A DNA stretch of 64,000 nt from Rotaria sordida (taxonomy: Eukaryota; Rotifera; Eurotatoria; Philodinida; Philodinidae): contig CAJNOL010000233.1 in the NCBI GenBank assembly GCA_905250125.1, positions 131,010 through 195,009 of the forward strand, read 5' to 3'. The stretch's first letter is position 1, and each line of letters opens with the position of its first letter. A model generated the notes under the pieces. It did not search any database, was not told the origin of the DNA, and worked only from the letters and a program-made list of their open reading frames with translations. Shown here piece after piece: positions 1 to 46,255 of the stretch. The position numbers and the translations under genes are program-made.

Positions 1-865
1 TTTTTCCTAAATAAACAATTTTTATACCCTTCGAATATTTCCGAATTCACTCTTTTACAATGTGATAGAAAAGAACATATATTCGTGATGAGTATATCAA
101 ATTCTATCCAACAATGTATAAATAAAACTAAAATCGTTTTCAGTCGAATTTTGCATTTTAAATACTGAAGAATTCTCATAAGAGAATTTCATCAAATGAT
201 AAATTGGTTTTTGTGAAAAACTTTTATCTCGATTGAGACTAGACAAAAATCTATAATGATGTATGGTCATAGTTTTTTCTTCTTCACTCATTATAAAAAT
301 CTCTTTTTTTTTTTCAGATAACTCTAATATCTCTATCACTCATCTTACCAATTATCCGTAGCATAATACAGAAAATATATTCTGTGCATTTAAACACTTC
401 CATAATTGTCTATCAAACAAAATCAACAATAATTTTTACTTTATAGTTACCACAGCAAAAAAAAAATTAGTTGTTGTTCTATATTTTATCAATTCATCAT
501 TTGTATTTTAAAAGATACGATGAGCCTATAATAACTAAAAACAACAAAAATAATGAGATAAAAGATTGAATTAATTTTAATTCATACAAGTGAAAAATAT
601 TGAAGTTCATCTCTCGAGTTAATATCTCATCAATGACAGCAGTAGTAATTGTATTTTGACAACGAATATATTGTTGTTAAAGATTCTTTAATGGATTCGC
701 TTTTTCTTTTGTATTGATTTCCGATTTGCATGAAGAACAAATACAATCTGAATTTTTCTTTTACGTACTTTTAATAAATCAATCGGAAAAAGTCCAATAA
801 TATTCCATATATATATAAATAATGCCAGTTGATGTTTTACTTATAACCAAGTATCAGAGCCCCAC

Positions 866-945
866 ATGGGATGGGATAGAATAGGGAAAAATGGTTCCAT
901 GGGATGGGATATGTGTCAACATTTTTTTTCTCCTACATGGGATGG
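866..945 (+). repeat. Three-copy CATGGGATGGGA motif
   Basis: The motif ATGGGATGGGA(T/C) occurs three times in about 80 bp. Degenerate inverted versions (GTCCCATCCTA) follow near 1580-1590. The same motif cluster, in both orientations, recurs at 60650-60735. It may be the subterminal region of a DNA transposon, but I could not find matching ends or a target duplication. Confidence 0.5.
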
Positions 946-1804
946 GACAATCTTCAAAAATTTTCTATCCCGTAGAACGTCATATTCGTTAAATTATTTT
1001 CAAAAAAAAAAAGTGAAATTTATTAATTATACTACTGAGAGTAATTCAAAAGTGTAGTGTTGAAGATACTTTATTTCTGTATAGCAAGTTTGTATTTTTT
1101 CTGTAATATTTGATCATACTTCAACTAATATCATAATAATGAAATTTCGATAACAGCTGGTTGGTATTACATGTGGCGATAAAATTAGATGGTATTGTCT
1201 TCGATGGGTATTTTTCTATTGCGTTTTTTATTTATTTATTTTTTTTTGGTGGGAATCAGTGTTATTTTTCCCCACATTCTTTAGAAGTCATTCTATCAGT
1301 TATTACTTAAATATAAATTAATTCACTCTGTCAAACTATTATAATAAACAGAATAGCGTCTTTTATTTATTTATTTATTCATTCATTATTATCTATGTTA
1401 CTGTGTTCTAATAACTACAATGCATAACATAGAATAAAATTTTATTTTTATTAATCCTATTGAAATAGATAAGAACACTATCTATACGAAAAAAAAAATA
1501 GTTATATAAATGACTCTTTGTCCTATGAGATGAGACATAAATCTTTTGATAAACGTTCCATGGAATACGATCAGACTGTCCCATCCTATACTAAACTCTA
1601 TCATGTATGTCCATAAAATTTCAACCTACCTAAATGATAATAAATGCTGTTAAATGTTAAAGAACATATAAAAAGAAACTCTGTAAACGTTTTATAGACT
1701 TATTATTGAAATTTGTATTGAGTATAAAACTAAATTTTTTTTTTGCTATCAAGAATTTTTTATACAATTGAAAATGATCTTCAAATTGCACGAAACCAAA
1801 TATA

Positions 1805-2100
1805 TAATGAAAAAACTATTAGCGCAATTCCTGTGGGGATTCATATGTGAAACATGATTTAGCTGTTATTACTAATCGCAAGATGATCGTTTTTTTCTAT
1901 TTTGGGATGAAGAAATTTCTTCATCAACTGTTTACTTATTCCTCCGTAAATGCAATAATAAGAAAGTAGTACATATAGTATAACGAGACGTCATGGAAAT
2001 ATGATCTATGATCATAGATCAGTAACGTCTGTCACGATCTGTAATGATTTGTTGATAAAATGTCTATCATGTATGCACGAGACGCAAGGGACAAACTTTG
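1805..2100. repeat. Dispersed repeat F, copy 1
   Basis: The stretch beginning with GCAATTCCTGTGGGGATTCA and running through an ACGATCTATGATnnnCTATGA-like segment matches, with many substitutions, the sequence at 35525-35760 inside an SMG1 intron. No coding potential is seen. This is a diverged interspersed repeat of unknown class. Confidence 0.45.
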
Positions 2101-3794
2101 TACTTCTGTTAAATTGTGTTTTCACAAAAAATGACATATGCAAATATTTCTAATAAATTCTAACTATTGGAATAACAGGATGGTTTGACATCATGTTTTA
2201 ATATTGTCAATGAAGTGCCATTATTAACACTAGCAAAGATCAAAATCTAAATGACATTTATATATATATATATATATATATGAAAGGTTAATAAAAGTTA
2301 TGATGTTCTTGTTTACTTTATATAGAATAGGAAAATTGATACCAAAATATAAATTGTTATTGTGAATATATATCAACAATATAGTTTCTCACATATGATA
2401 GTTTTTTTCCTTTTGTTTTTTTAATTTTGAATAAGGTAGAACGAACAAACGTCATAATGAACGGAAGACAATATTCATGATTTAGAAAGACAGAACGGAA
2501 GATGCATAGTGGAAGACGTTCACTTAAAGAGAATAGTAATAATGAATAATAGAAAAGGGTATCAAGGGCATTTGTTTTTTTCTTGCAAATGCTTTTCGCT
2601 ATTTCTTAAGAACAACAACAAAAAAAGAATGAACTAACACTATCTCGAATAGGCTTCGTTATTGACATATTAGATATCTTTATCTTGTTTTACAAGCAAA
2701 GATATGAGTCATGATAGCATTTGATAGTAATATTTATAGAATAATGTAAAAGATTAATACAGATATATTCAATTAATAAAATTAAATTTTGCAATAAAAA
2801 TAAAAAAATTCGAAATGCTACTATAATCTAGTTAATAATTGTAGACTTTATTTATTGAATAAATATTTTTTATGTATTTAACAGTTATGAAAAATAAATA
2901 TTTATTTTATCATCAGGCGAAGTTCAATTACTAGTTGAACTGCATTAGTAACAGTTACACTAATATTTACTTTTGAAAGTATAGAAATATGTAATAAATT
3001 CTATCACTAGTTATAGCAATCATATGACCTATTTTGTTTGTTTTTTTTATAATCGATTAACTATTTCATATTTTTATGTTCTGAATAAATTCTAAAATAA
3101 GTCATCTAAATATAAAACTGAATTAGCAATATCTCGATAATTTAGTTCTGTTAATAGGTTTTCTTGAAGTGTTTTTTGATAAAAACATCTTATCGTTCAT
3201 AACAAGATGTTGTTCTATTTCTTTTGCATCAGTTAATATTTTTACTGTTACACTTACGGACTTTTATAAAAAAAAAAAAAAGAGTTAATTTATTTTTTAA
3301 CTAAAAGAAGAATTTTTCTTACCAAGTTATAACGCATATTGGTTGTGGATGTAGAAAAGATCCAAATCAACATATACATTCATTTTTGACATTTTCCATC
3401 AATGAAAAGAAGACAAATGGAGCACTTAGTGAAATTTATTTTTTTTTCCGATGTATGTCGAATATATTTACTCATTAGAACACTGTAGAATCAAACTTTT
3501 TGAGTCGGAGAAACTCAAAAAACATTTTTTTTTTAATTAACAAATATATTCTTGTTAGTGCCATTTGTTAATGAGAATGTCTTTCTAATACTTTTTTTTC
3601 TTGAAACTCATTTGTGAATCTATAAAATATTACAGTCGGGTTTTTAAGTCCGATGCCGGATTCTATCATCCACATAGACAATTAATATAATATTTTTTTA
3701 TTGATTCTGCTATGTTAATAAGCTTGAATGCTAATAAATATTCAAATTTATTTAAAATTTTATACATCGTTAATTGTATTAATAAGTTTCTCTC

Positions 3795-4299
3795 TCTCCC
3801 ACTGACAAATCGCGATCAGGCCAAGATTACCGGCATTATGTAGATTTAAATGAATTATAAATTTGCTGAAAGGAGTTCGTATCATTAGCTAATTGCTGCG
3901 TATATATGACGTTTCTACGGCTCTTTTAGTGAATGTCATGTTCCCTTGCAGGAAAACTGATTTTCGATCTGAAAGTTTGTATAGAGGCAGGCTTTAATAA
4001 GACTAAGATACAGACACAATTTTACCATAACTGTATCTTAGGATAGGAATAACAAAAACATCTGAAACTTCCACAATAAACTATTTTTGTCAAGGCTTGT
4101 CTTGAGTAAAATTTCAAGGCGAAATACAAGGAATAAATTTTTCCGAAAGAGGTCACAAGATGATAAAAATGTAACACCTACGCAGTAATTAGCTATTCAG
4201 GGCACGAACTCTTTCCAGAATATGTAAAATTCATTTAAATCTAAATGCTACACATAGTTCTAATTCAAAAACGATTAATCAGTCGGAACATTTCCTTTA
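3795..4299. mobile_element. Foldback element, family A (copy 1)
   Basis: About 505 bp whose left half is the imperfect reverse complement of its right half. The left arm has ATTATGTAGATTTAAATGAA and the right arm its complement near 4225-4245. The centre contains the family-A core (GAAAGTTTGTATAGAGGCAG). The same core and arms occur in SMG1 and convertase introns. No open reading frame, so a non-autonomous MITE-like element is the likely class. The ends are degraded (right-end complement AAAGGAAATGTTCC against the consensus ACGAGGAAAGTCCTCC). Confidence 0.65.
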
Positions 4300-4733
4300 T
4301 AAGTCTTTATTAATTGTAATATTTTATAAATATTGTTCTTCACATAAATACTTCTCACAATGTCGTTACATCTAAAAGATCACTCAAGATATTCCAATTA
4401 ATAATCTTAAAAATACTTGTATTCACCAAGATTACTATAAACTTTTTTTTTCAGATAATATTAATTGACTATATATATATATATATATTCTTTGTTAAAA
4501 TCTAAGACAAGCTTTGATTTGCTTTGTTATATACACATTATCTTTCTTACACATTCACTTGAATGCAATATTTAATGTATGTATATTCTTTAAGACAGCA
4601 CACGCGCGCATAAACAGTAAAAGAAAAAAAAAATGAGAAGATATGACCGATAAACATCCACAAAACACACATAGTGAAATCGAACATATCTAGAAAAAAA
4701 GAAAGGATGAGAGGTCTACAAAGAAACACCATA

Positions 4734-4769
4734 GGGGGAAGGAGGAGAAAGGGAAGGGGGGAGGGGGGG
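4734..4769 (+). other. G-run cluster (possible quadruplex)
   Basis: Four or more G runs (5, 3, 6 and 7 Gs) lie within 36 bp in an otherwise AT-rich region. They are on the strand opposite the MARK transcript, so MARK RNA would be C-rich here. One spacer is 12 nt, which weakens the quadruplex prediction. Confidence 0.4.
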
Positions 4770-5570
4770 AAGAAAAACTGAGGACATGCACAACAAAAAT
4801 TAACAAATTACATGTCATCTATGTATGCATGTTTATGACAATAAGGTTATATAATGTAGGATGATGATGATGATGATGTCAATAAGACAAGAAATTAGCG
4901 CGCTATGAGAAGAAAACGAGAATTGAATATAGAATGTGTAAGAAAAACAAAAACAAAAACCAACAACGACAGAGACAGTAAAGAAAAAAGGAAATTTCAC
5001 TATAGTTACAAAGAGAATAAACAGAGCGCACACACTGTTATTTCAGGCGATAATAAATTGTGTCAAGTCAAGAAGAATAAATTACGCGAAAATTATTTCA
5101 ATATATTCATGTGTGCAAGAAAAAAAAAACAAAAAACAAAAGCAACGTTCATCCGTATTTCAGGTTATAACAGACGCAGATATTCTAAGATCTACAATGT
5201 ATTTGTGTGTGTGTATGCAGAGAAAGAAAGAACATCAAAAAAAAAAAAAAAAGAAAAATTATTTATAAGAGCTGATTCTCATGGATGAATTTCGCACGCC
5301 AAAGAAAAAAAAAAAAAGAAAGAAAATAAATGCCTTATAGGCATAAACAAGCAGGACAACAGAGAAAGAGATCCTTGTTTATGACTCATATCGATAACGC
5401 ACAAATGCTATGTGTGTTTAATTATTTGATTCATTTGAGGAAAAAAAAAAGAAGAAGAACACAGACAAATACATGTAAGATACAATCACTAAAAAAAAGA
5501 AAAACCAATGAAACACAAGATAATGAACATACACAAAAGACAGGAAGATAAAGGATTATGAAAAAAAAAA

Positions 5571-12007
<6,437 letters not shown>

Positions 12008-15000
12008 TTTGCTAGAAATAACTTTGTATTCTTGGATTTTTTTTCTTTTATTAAACTGTTGAAATTAGACGTACTGTTCACCAAGTCATGGATATATTTT
12101 AATATAAATGGGATATATATCTAATAAATAATAGTTATCCCATTTGATAAAAGATCTCATAATCTACAAAAAATGAATTGATGAAATGATAAATTCAAAT
12201 TACTTAAGAAAAAAGAATCATTGAATTTTTGTTTTTTATTCTCATTCTTCTCATCTTGTTCGTCAATGATGAAAACATATATACATGCTTATTGTACAGG
12301 TGTCCGCCATCTTGAGTATATGACTCTGCACCTCTCGAATGTCATACACAGGTGTTTAGCAATATAATAAATGTAGCAAACAAATGATAAAATAAATTCA
12401 TTTAAAAAATAATTTTTATGTTTATTTGAAGGGAAAATTTAAATGACAAAAAATATCAATGAAAATTATTTTATTAATTAAATTAGATGATAGATGACGC
12501 TAGTTTGTTGCCTTTCTTTAATAAAAATTTTAGATTATGAATCTCTATAGCAGAAAACAAACCATAGTATCGATTACAATAAACATAAATTATTTATTAA
12601 GAGTTAAATAAAAGAAGATTCCTATAGGAAAGCTTTCGATTTACAACAAATGAAAGGATTTGACTTTCTAACTGAGAAAAAAAGTCTAATTTTAGTGTAG
12701 AAGTTTTTGTAGGATTATTGTCTTATAGTTTTTTACAAGGACATAACTCAATACATCAGATCCATACTGATACTCGATTAGTTCCTAGTGAGCCATCAAA
12801 ATAAGTCTCAGATGGTTTTCTTCTTAAAGTATTTCTTAAAAGAGATCATCTCATGAACAAACAATGACTCCTATTGATGTTGGTCCTTTCTAAGTTATGG
12901 AGATGATAGACATTCGACATGAAAGTATGTCTTGTATGTTGATCGGAAAAGTCGGTTTTCATGTTCACTATTGTTTAGGATTTGTTCAAAATGTGTAAAT
13001 AATCATCTATTGTCTTTTCCCTGCCAACTGTTATATATTGTTTGTTGGTTTTTTCCTGCTCTCTTGTACATATATATCTAACATGAGCCCTGTGGAGTTA
13101 AATTTTTGTGACTGGCATATACAATGGCTAGGAAATAGATCATATAGATTTAATTTCGTTTCATTTCCGTCATAGTAACTCACATGTAGAATCCGAATAG
13201 TGACTTGAATAGAGAAAATTGTCTTCAAGAAGTATTTAAGGGAGATAAAGTATTAACAATATTCCTCAAATCTGGGATCTCGTGAGAACGCTAAACCTAG
13301 TTTTCCAGCACACAGAACCCGAAAATAAAAGCTTTTTTGATAACATGGAGCGTCAGGGCAATTAATTGACATGTCTCCAAGCTCGTCACGAGATTTTTTG
13401 ACTACATTACATAAATTTTAAAGGAACATGAAAAATATTTTTTGTCTAGTTTTTCTTTAGGAAATGGAGAAAAATCTATTTTAGGGCGCTGCTTACTATT
13501 GAGTTAGTTACATCAAAAAACGTCGCAAAGAACACGGAAACGTTTTATTTCATAAGGAATCAATTGCTCTATTACTCTGTGTAATCAAATAGCAATTTTT
13601 TTCAAACTCTGTGTACTGAAAAAACAAGGTTTTGAATTTTCTAGAGATCCTGAGTTTTGAGAAAACTATAAAGACTTTATTTCTCTTAAATCCTTGTTGG
13701 GAACAATTTTCTCTATTCAATTTACTATTTAGATTCTTTACACAAGATATTATTACGGGGAAAAAAATCGAAAGTAAATCTATATGGTCAGTTTTTGGAA
13801 TCACTGTATATTTCTGTTTGTGCTATTTGTTAATAACTATTTCTCTTTGATTTGTTTTCCTTGAAGCTTATGTATATGAAGTATGCACTTGTTGGTATGT
13901 CAGAGTTAACATACTTGACTGTTTTACTGATGTAACTCCGACTCTGACGAAGCCGGAGTGGGATTCAGTTTTTGGAATCTGATGTAAGACTCTAATATGT
14001 AATGCATATATGGATTTGTGCTTTTCTATCATATATATTAGTGATTTTTCCTATTGTTGTTATTTTATAAATGCACACGCACGTCTTCTCGCCAGGGAAC
14101 ACTCGTGCTCTATTGTTCTTCTTACTTTCTGCTTCTATCTTTACAAAGTTATTGGTATTAATAAACCGACCTCATGATCACAAAATGCATAACACTTACC
14201 ACTATTAAACTTTCTTTTCCTTTTTTTTTTGTTACAAAATATACCTTTAAAAAAGACCTTGACGCATTGAATATGTTATGAAAATGTTAGCCTTGATTCT
14301 TACTAAAAAGAGATGTTATTGGTTAATTTGATTTTCTTTTTAATTTAAAATTCATACGAAATTAAAAAAAAAAATCTACTATTTCTTCCTTGATTACTAG
14401 AGTGAGTACTATGTAAGTAAGGAATGATTGGGAAAATGTGTTTTATCAATTCTCATTTACGTAGTATTCTTCTAATAATACTATTTTTTAAAAATACAAT
14501 CATTCATTTCAAGGTTATATCAGCTTAAATAAATCTATTTGCACATGAAATTGCCAATTGTTGATGAATATACTTATAGTATATCGAAAGTAGTGATAGA
14601 TGCAAAATCAATACTGTGTAGAAAAGTTGAGTACATTTTCTGTTTTATTCATTCTTCACATGATTACAGAAACGAGACCTTAAATTTCGGTTCTCAATCT
14701 CTTGCGTTTTACAATTCATTGGAGAAAATTCAATTCAATAAGCAGTCTACTTAATCAATAAGCATTAGCAGTCTGACGCGAAGATCATTGGCTTAATCAT
14801 TGATGACACAGAAGAAGTACCCAAGCAGTATATCGAAACTCTAGAATCTGACTCTTGAGTCAGATGATGATGCCATATTGCCAGTCTGTACTTGAGAAAA
14901 TTTTCTCTACATATGCGCCGATAGGAAGAATAGTGCTTTATATTTCCCCCATATTCCATTATTCTTCAACAAGTATAATAATAATAATAAAATTTCGATA

Positions 15001-16047
15001 AGAACTGTTTGTTATGATCTATGACGATGATGTTAAAGCTTATTTCAACGAAAAAACAAGCCGAGTTGATACATTCTGAATAACTTTCGATAGAGTCAAG
15101 ATAGAGAGTTACGCCTTTCACCTTTAGAAAGAGCATATGAAAATGCATCGAATTGTAAATTACCGATTTTTCATCTGGTTTTCTCAGAATTTTCAATTAT
15201 CAGGTGCGTTATTTCAGCTGTCCATTGAAGACTTAAAAAATTGTGCAACGCTCAGATGTTTAGATTTCATCATTTACGAGTTGTAGAAGTATTCAACTTG
15301 CAATTCGAAGTCACTTTTTCTAATAATTCCTGTTTAAAAAATCACTTTATTATCTTTTCGCTTTGATACAATATCATTTTTCGGCATTGTGTTTGAAAAT
15401 TGATCGAAGAAAACACTCAGACAACATATTAGAAAAGCCAATAGAACACGATTCAGTACATTTTCATCTCCTCTTTCTGATGGTAAAAAGCACAGTTCCA
15501 TATCTTGGTTCTATCAAAAGTTATTCAAAATACTTAAGAGACGGTCCATGAGAAAATCGAACATTTTTCAAAAGTATGGTCCTATTGAAAAATGTTCGAC
15601 TTTCTCGTGCACCATCTCTTAAAAGTCTCATTTAAAACAAGCATCAATGAACTACATTTTTAATTGATATTGCCATATCGCTCATTGATTTTTGATGATT
15701 TCTTTTTAATAAAAATCGTTTTAAAGGAATACTTCTAGTTTATTTTGTTTGTTGTATAACAGTGACAAATATTCGATGAATTCAAAAAAACAAAAAAAAA
15801 AAAAGAAAAATACCCTTTCGAACTTTGACACTTCGATCACAGAAAAAGAAAATAAAACTGATTGATGATAAGAATCAAGGAAAAACAAAATCATTATGTG
15901 ATGTCATATAAACTTGTTCCTGTTTAAAATACTTAGTTCTCAACAAAATGATTTTTTTTTTTGTATCATAGAATACTTCTTTCTTGATTCATTTAACTTT
16001 TTTGTATTTCTTTTATTGAAACCACAATTATCGTTATGCATATCTTC
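12008..16047. other. Intergenic spacer, MARK 5' side to SMG1 3' end
   Basis: About 4 kb with no supported gene. It should hold the MARK promoter (right of 12007) and the SMG1 3' UTR (left of 16048). An AATAAA on the minus strand at 16012-16017, about 30 nt after the SMG1 stop, is a good poly(A) signal. The spacer also contains a diverged copy of the MARK-intron repeat near 13440-13570 and a hairpin at 15534-15622. Confidence 0.6.
15534..15622. repeat. Strong inverted repeat (hairpin)
   Basis: Two 38-bp arms (15534-15571 and 15585-15622) match at 34 of 38 positions as reverse complements around a 13-nt loop. The inner 14 bp (TCGAACATTTTTCA) pair perfectly. It lies about 430 bp downstream of the SMG1 stop. 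It could be a small MITE or a structured RNA element. Confidence 0.7.
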
Positions 16048-42728
<26,681 letters not shown>

Positions 42729-43700
42729 TATGTTTTTAAAACATCTAGAGAAATATATATATATATATTCTTGCTTTTTTAAAGCTCGTACAATTCTTTT
42801 TTGATACAGATATATAACTGTCTATGTCAAAATTTGCACTGATAAATATATTTTATTTCGTAAGATGAATTGATACCTAATTTTTTTCTTCTTCTTTACA
42901 ACTACCTGCCTATCTGTCTGGTAATGAGAGGAACCAATCGAACATTATCAGTTGATCTTTATACTGATGTTGATTCTATTCGCTAGATAGCGCAATCTAT
43001 CGGTTCGAAGACATTATTTCAAATTATTCTTAGTTTTTTATTTTCGTATAAATTGAAATCAATCCTTTTCTTTCGATTACGTGTATATATATACAACTGA
43101 ATTTATGTGTAGTGGTGCATTACTAATAGGCGCGTACCGAATGAGAAGAAGCTAAGAATTTTAATGCATCTGATTCATATTATTCATCTTATCTTATAGA
43201 ATAAAAGAAGATTGGAATATATACTTATATCGAACCAAAAGTTTTGACAATTTTATAAACCAGTTAACATTTAAGAGTCTACTACATGCATAAACAATAG
43301 AATGCCTTGTCTATAACCCATGTAGAGCCCGTCGGGTGCAAGAATTTCTGGATCCGGACTCGGCCGACTCCGAGTATGACGCAATGGGCTCTGAACCCGT
43401 GTCGATTGATACGCTTGTTTCTATTTTCATCGTAACTTTCCCGTATATAGCTCAACACATAAACGGATTGTATCATTTCAAAATAATCCGTAGGCGATTA
43501 TCCAACGCCCATATTTCCTGGCTACGTCACTTGGTTGTATTCACAAAAAACTATCTTCATTAGGGTCTATTTCTATGCAAAGTTTCAAATCGAAATTTAA
43601 AAAATTCAGTTTTTCTCTTATTCGAATAGTGTACATGAATGAAAATGTATTCAAAATCTATTTTGATGGGCATTTCGTATTCGTCGAAGTATTTTATTTC

Positions 43701-43738
<38 letters not shown>

Positions 43739-43840
43739 AAAATATACAGAATCCAATATAAGACATAGGTCGGTTTATACGAACAAGCACATATATATTT
43801 TTTTAATAGTTTCATATCATCAAACAAATATTTAACAATC
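42729..43840. other. Intergenic spacer with a family-A fragment and AAC microsatellite
   Basis: It separates the SMG1 start from the stop of the next gene and should contain the SMG1 promoter and 5' UTR. TCTCTAG, 16 nt upstream of the SMG1 ATG on the minus strand, looks like a splice acceptor. The segment near 43530-43620 matches the centre of foldback family A (TATGCAAAGTTTCAAATCGA). A GC-rich patch at 43325-43420 resembles the GGACTCG motif of repeat E. No gene is supported. Confidence 0.55.
43701..43737 (+). repeat. (AAC)n microsatellite
   Basis: About twelve uninterrupted AAC units in intergenic DNA. Read as protein they give poly-Asn or poly-Val frames that are not real genes. Confidence 0.9.
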
Positions 43841-45801
43841 TTATAATTTTATTTGTAATAATCGTTCAATTTCATATTGATCATTATTATTCATTTCTAA
43901 TAAATCTTTTGAATAAATATATAGAAAATTATCATTTAATTCATTTAAAAAAATTTTACTAATAATATCAATAATATCAGACCATGTTTTTTGCTTATTT
44001 GATGTCCAATAAAAATGAAATATATCATGTTCAAGTAATTGTAATTGTTTAAGTGTCGGTAAATTTTTATTATTTTCATCTGATATAAGATGAAGAAATT
44101 GAGTTGCATATTCTAATACATTATATTTAGTTCGATCGAGTTGTTTATATTTTTCTTCAAATGTTAATAAAGTTTTTGTTCGTTTATAATCCATTGATAT
44201 ATCTTTTGTTTTTCGTTTAGATGGACGAGTCTTTACCAAAAATAAAGAAACAATTAATTTAAGATATTCTTTTCATTTGTTTTTTTTTTTTTCAACATAC
44301 TTTTGTTTTTTCTAGGAAAGAATCAATAGCCCAATCGATACATTGAGACCATTTTTCTGCTTCATTTTTTTTATTTATTGAATATCGTTCAAGCCATTTT
44401 TGTTTTATCCATAATAAATGAATTGGACGTGCATAATAAATACATATTTCATTATCATTCCATTCTGATGATAAATCTTGTTTAGCTGTAATAATACGTT
44501 TAATATCATCTTTTGGTATAATAAGATGAAAAATTGAACAAATAAATTGTTTTTCATCATTGAAACGATTATTTTTATAAAGATGATCAATATTTAATCC
44601 ACGATATTTTGTTAAAGATGTATCTGTTGAAAAATGTTTTTCACATTCTATATATAAATCATATCGTTGATTATCATCAAGAATTTTATTACGTTCATTA
44701 AATATAAGTTTAATAATGAAATCAAGTAAAAGACGTTTATGTCTAGGATATGGTAATTTTCCATTAATACCATTATAATTACAACAAATTCGTTCTTCTT
44801 GATTAAAAATTTTTGAATAAGCTTTAAACATAAGATTATCGAAATTTTCTATTGAACGAAGATTACGAATAAGTGAAATAAGATTTGGTTGAATTGAATC
44901 ATGAAGAAGAGGATAATTAGGTAGAAGATGTTTTGGTGTTAATCGATTTTGAATAATGTCATCTAATGTAACTGATGATAATGAATAAGTTTTTTTAGAT
45001 GTTGAACTTTTCGAATCAGTTCTAAACAAAACCAAGAAAAAAGAAATGCATAGTCGATTCGATGTATTCGAGAAGTTCTTTTAAATTTAAATTCTCGATT
45101 TAACTGTGCATTGAACTAATATATATTAAACTATTTTTAAACTTGTCTTACATAAAGATGATTTGAAAAAATATTCAACAGAATGATTTTAATTTGAAAA
45201 TAATCAAGTCTCATATTACTTCTCATTGTATTGGATCACATACAAAACCAAAATAGAGTGGCATATTCATTGCTGAGATATTATAAAACAAAAATCACAA
45301 TGATGCCAATAATATAGACTCTCGTTATTGTTATTTCTTCGGAAGTAAACAGCAATCGTATGTAGAAATAAAATGTTATGGTCGATTAAATTTGTTTCCA
45401 TCTTACTTTTCATCTTCATTATTTTGTGATACATCCGATATGAATGATGTTGATGTGAATTGTTCATTTGATTCTGTTAGATTTTCTTTAGATGATTCTA
45501 TAATGAGAAAAAAAACAGATGTTACAAATTTTAAATTTTTCTTTCAATATAGAATATTTCTTTTACTTTGAAAAAAATCATCTGTTGTTAAATTAAATGT
45601 ATTTGAAAGATTAAGTATTAATTTTTGTGCTTGTGCTAAGAATGTTGTTGTTTGAGTAACTAATTCTTCTCGATGTATTCCATTTAAATATAATTCTGTA
45701 TCATTATTTTTCTTTACAAATGCATTAACAAGTAATTTAGCAGTTGTTTCAATTGCTGTTAAATTATCAAGAATACCTTGACGATCAATTGAATTATTCA
45801 T
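43841..45801 (-). CDS. Unrecognised 478-aa protein, 4 exons
   Basis: Exons 45567-45801, 45407-45497, 44301-45021 and 43841-44230 join to 1437 nt in phase with GT-AG introns and a TAA stop, so the gene model is solid although I do not recognise the family. The N-terminal 78 residues (MNNSIDRQGILDNLTAIETT...) look helical. A short Ser/Glu-rich linker follows. The main exon gives an Ile/Leu/Asn-rich, probably all-alpha region (for example LLLDFIIKLIFNERNKILDD and CSIFHLIIPKDDIKRIITAK). A basic patch, TRPSKRKTKD, opens the last exon and could be a nuclear localisation signal. There is no signal peptide, membrane segment or zinc motif. A variant poly(A) signal, ATTAAA, lies at about 43802-43807. 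A nuclear structural or chromatin role is only a guess. Confidence 0.75.
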
Positions 45802-46255
45802 TTATTTATCGAATCCAAAAAGAAAAACAAATTTTTCAAATTCGTTCTATACATTTACTGATTAAAACAAAGAACTCGAAGTAAAAAACAACAAGTGTCA
45901 TCTTTATTTAATTTATGATTGGTGAATTATAATCAATAGAGGTTTTATCTATCGGGGAAAAAAAAAGAGAAAATAAAATACGTTAAATAAATAACTAATA
46001 GCAAGAGAAAAATGATCACATAAATTCGATTAATAAAAAAACAAAATTTTGATTTTTGTTGTCATAATAATTTTACTGCTTTTTATTTAAATGAAAGACA
46101 TTTTTCACAGGCTCAAAACAAAATTGGAATTAAATAAAACAAAATCACTGTTGAAATAACTAAAAATAACAAATAAATTGAAATTAAAAATAATAAAACA
46201 AAAAAAAAAGAGAAAAATTCAAGTTAGTTCGATTTATTGAAATAGACACGGTTCA
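45802..46255. other. Short intergenic spacer
   Basis: About 450 bp between the start of the 478-residue gene and the stop of the convertase gene. It holds the convertase poly(A) signal (AATAAA on the minus strand, 46233-46238, 18 nt past the stop). It presumably also holds the promoter of the downstream gene. The spacing is compact, but I see no evidence of an operon. Confidence 0.6.

Larger units (their letters stand above)
1..5570. other. Gene-poor stretch and probable MARK 3' UTR
   Basis: No coding region can be supported here. The right part, roughly 4500-5570, lies directly downstream of the MARK stop codon on the minus strand. It is very purine-rich on the plus strand (long A/G tracts, a GAT trinucleotide run near 4861-4878, a G-run cluster at 4734-4769), so it is probably MARK 3' UTR. 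The remainder is AT-rich spacer with a (TA)n tract near 2262-2282, repeated GGGATGGGA motifs at 866-945, a dispersed repeat at 1805-2100 and a foldback element at 3795-4299. Confidence 0.6.

Noticed and set aside
97-339. 80-codon minus-strand frame near the left edge
   Set aside because: No recognisable motif, no supporting splice site or neighbouring exon, and codon use like the surrounding AT-rich spacer. It could be an exon only if sequence to the left supplied partners.
4905-5288. 127-codon Lys/Arg-rich plus-strand frame
   Set aside because: It arises from purine-rich DNA downstream of the MARK stop. The composition is A/G tracts with no domain, no splice context and poly-Lys runs, so it is better read as antisense of the MARK 3' UTR.
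43575-43835. Plus-strand frame with poly-Asn
   Set aside because: Created by the AAC microsatellite; no other coding evidence.
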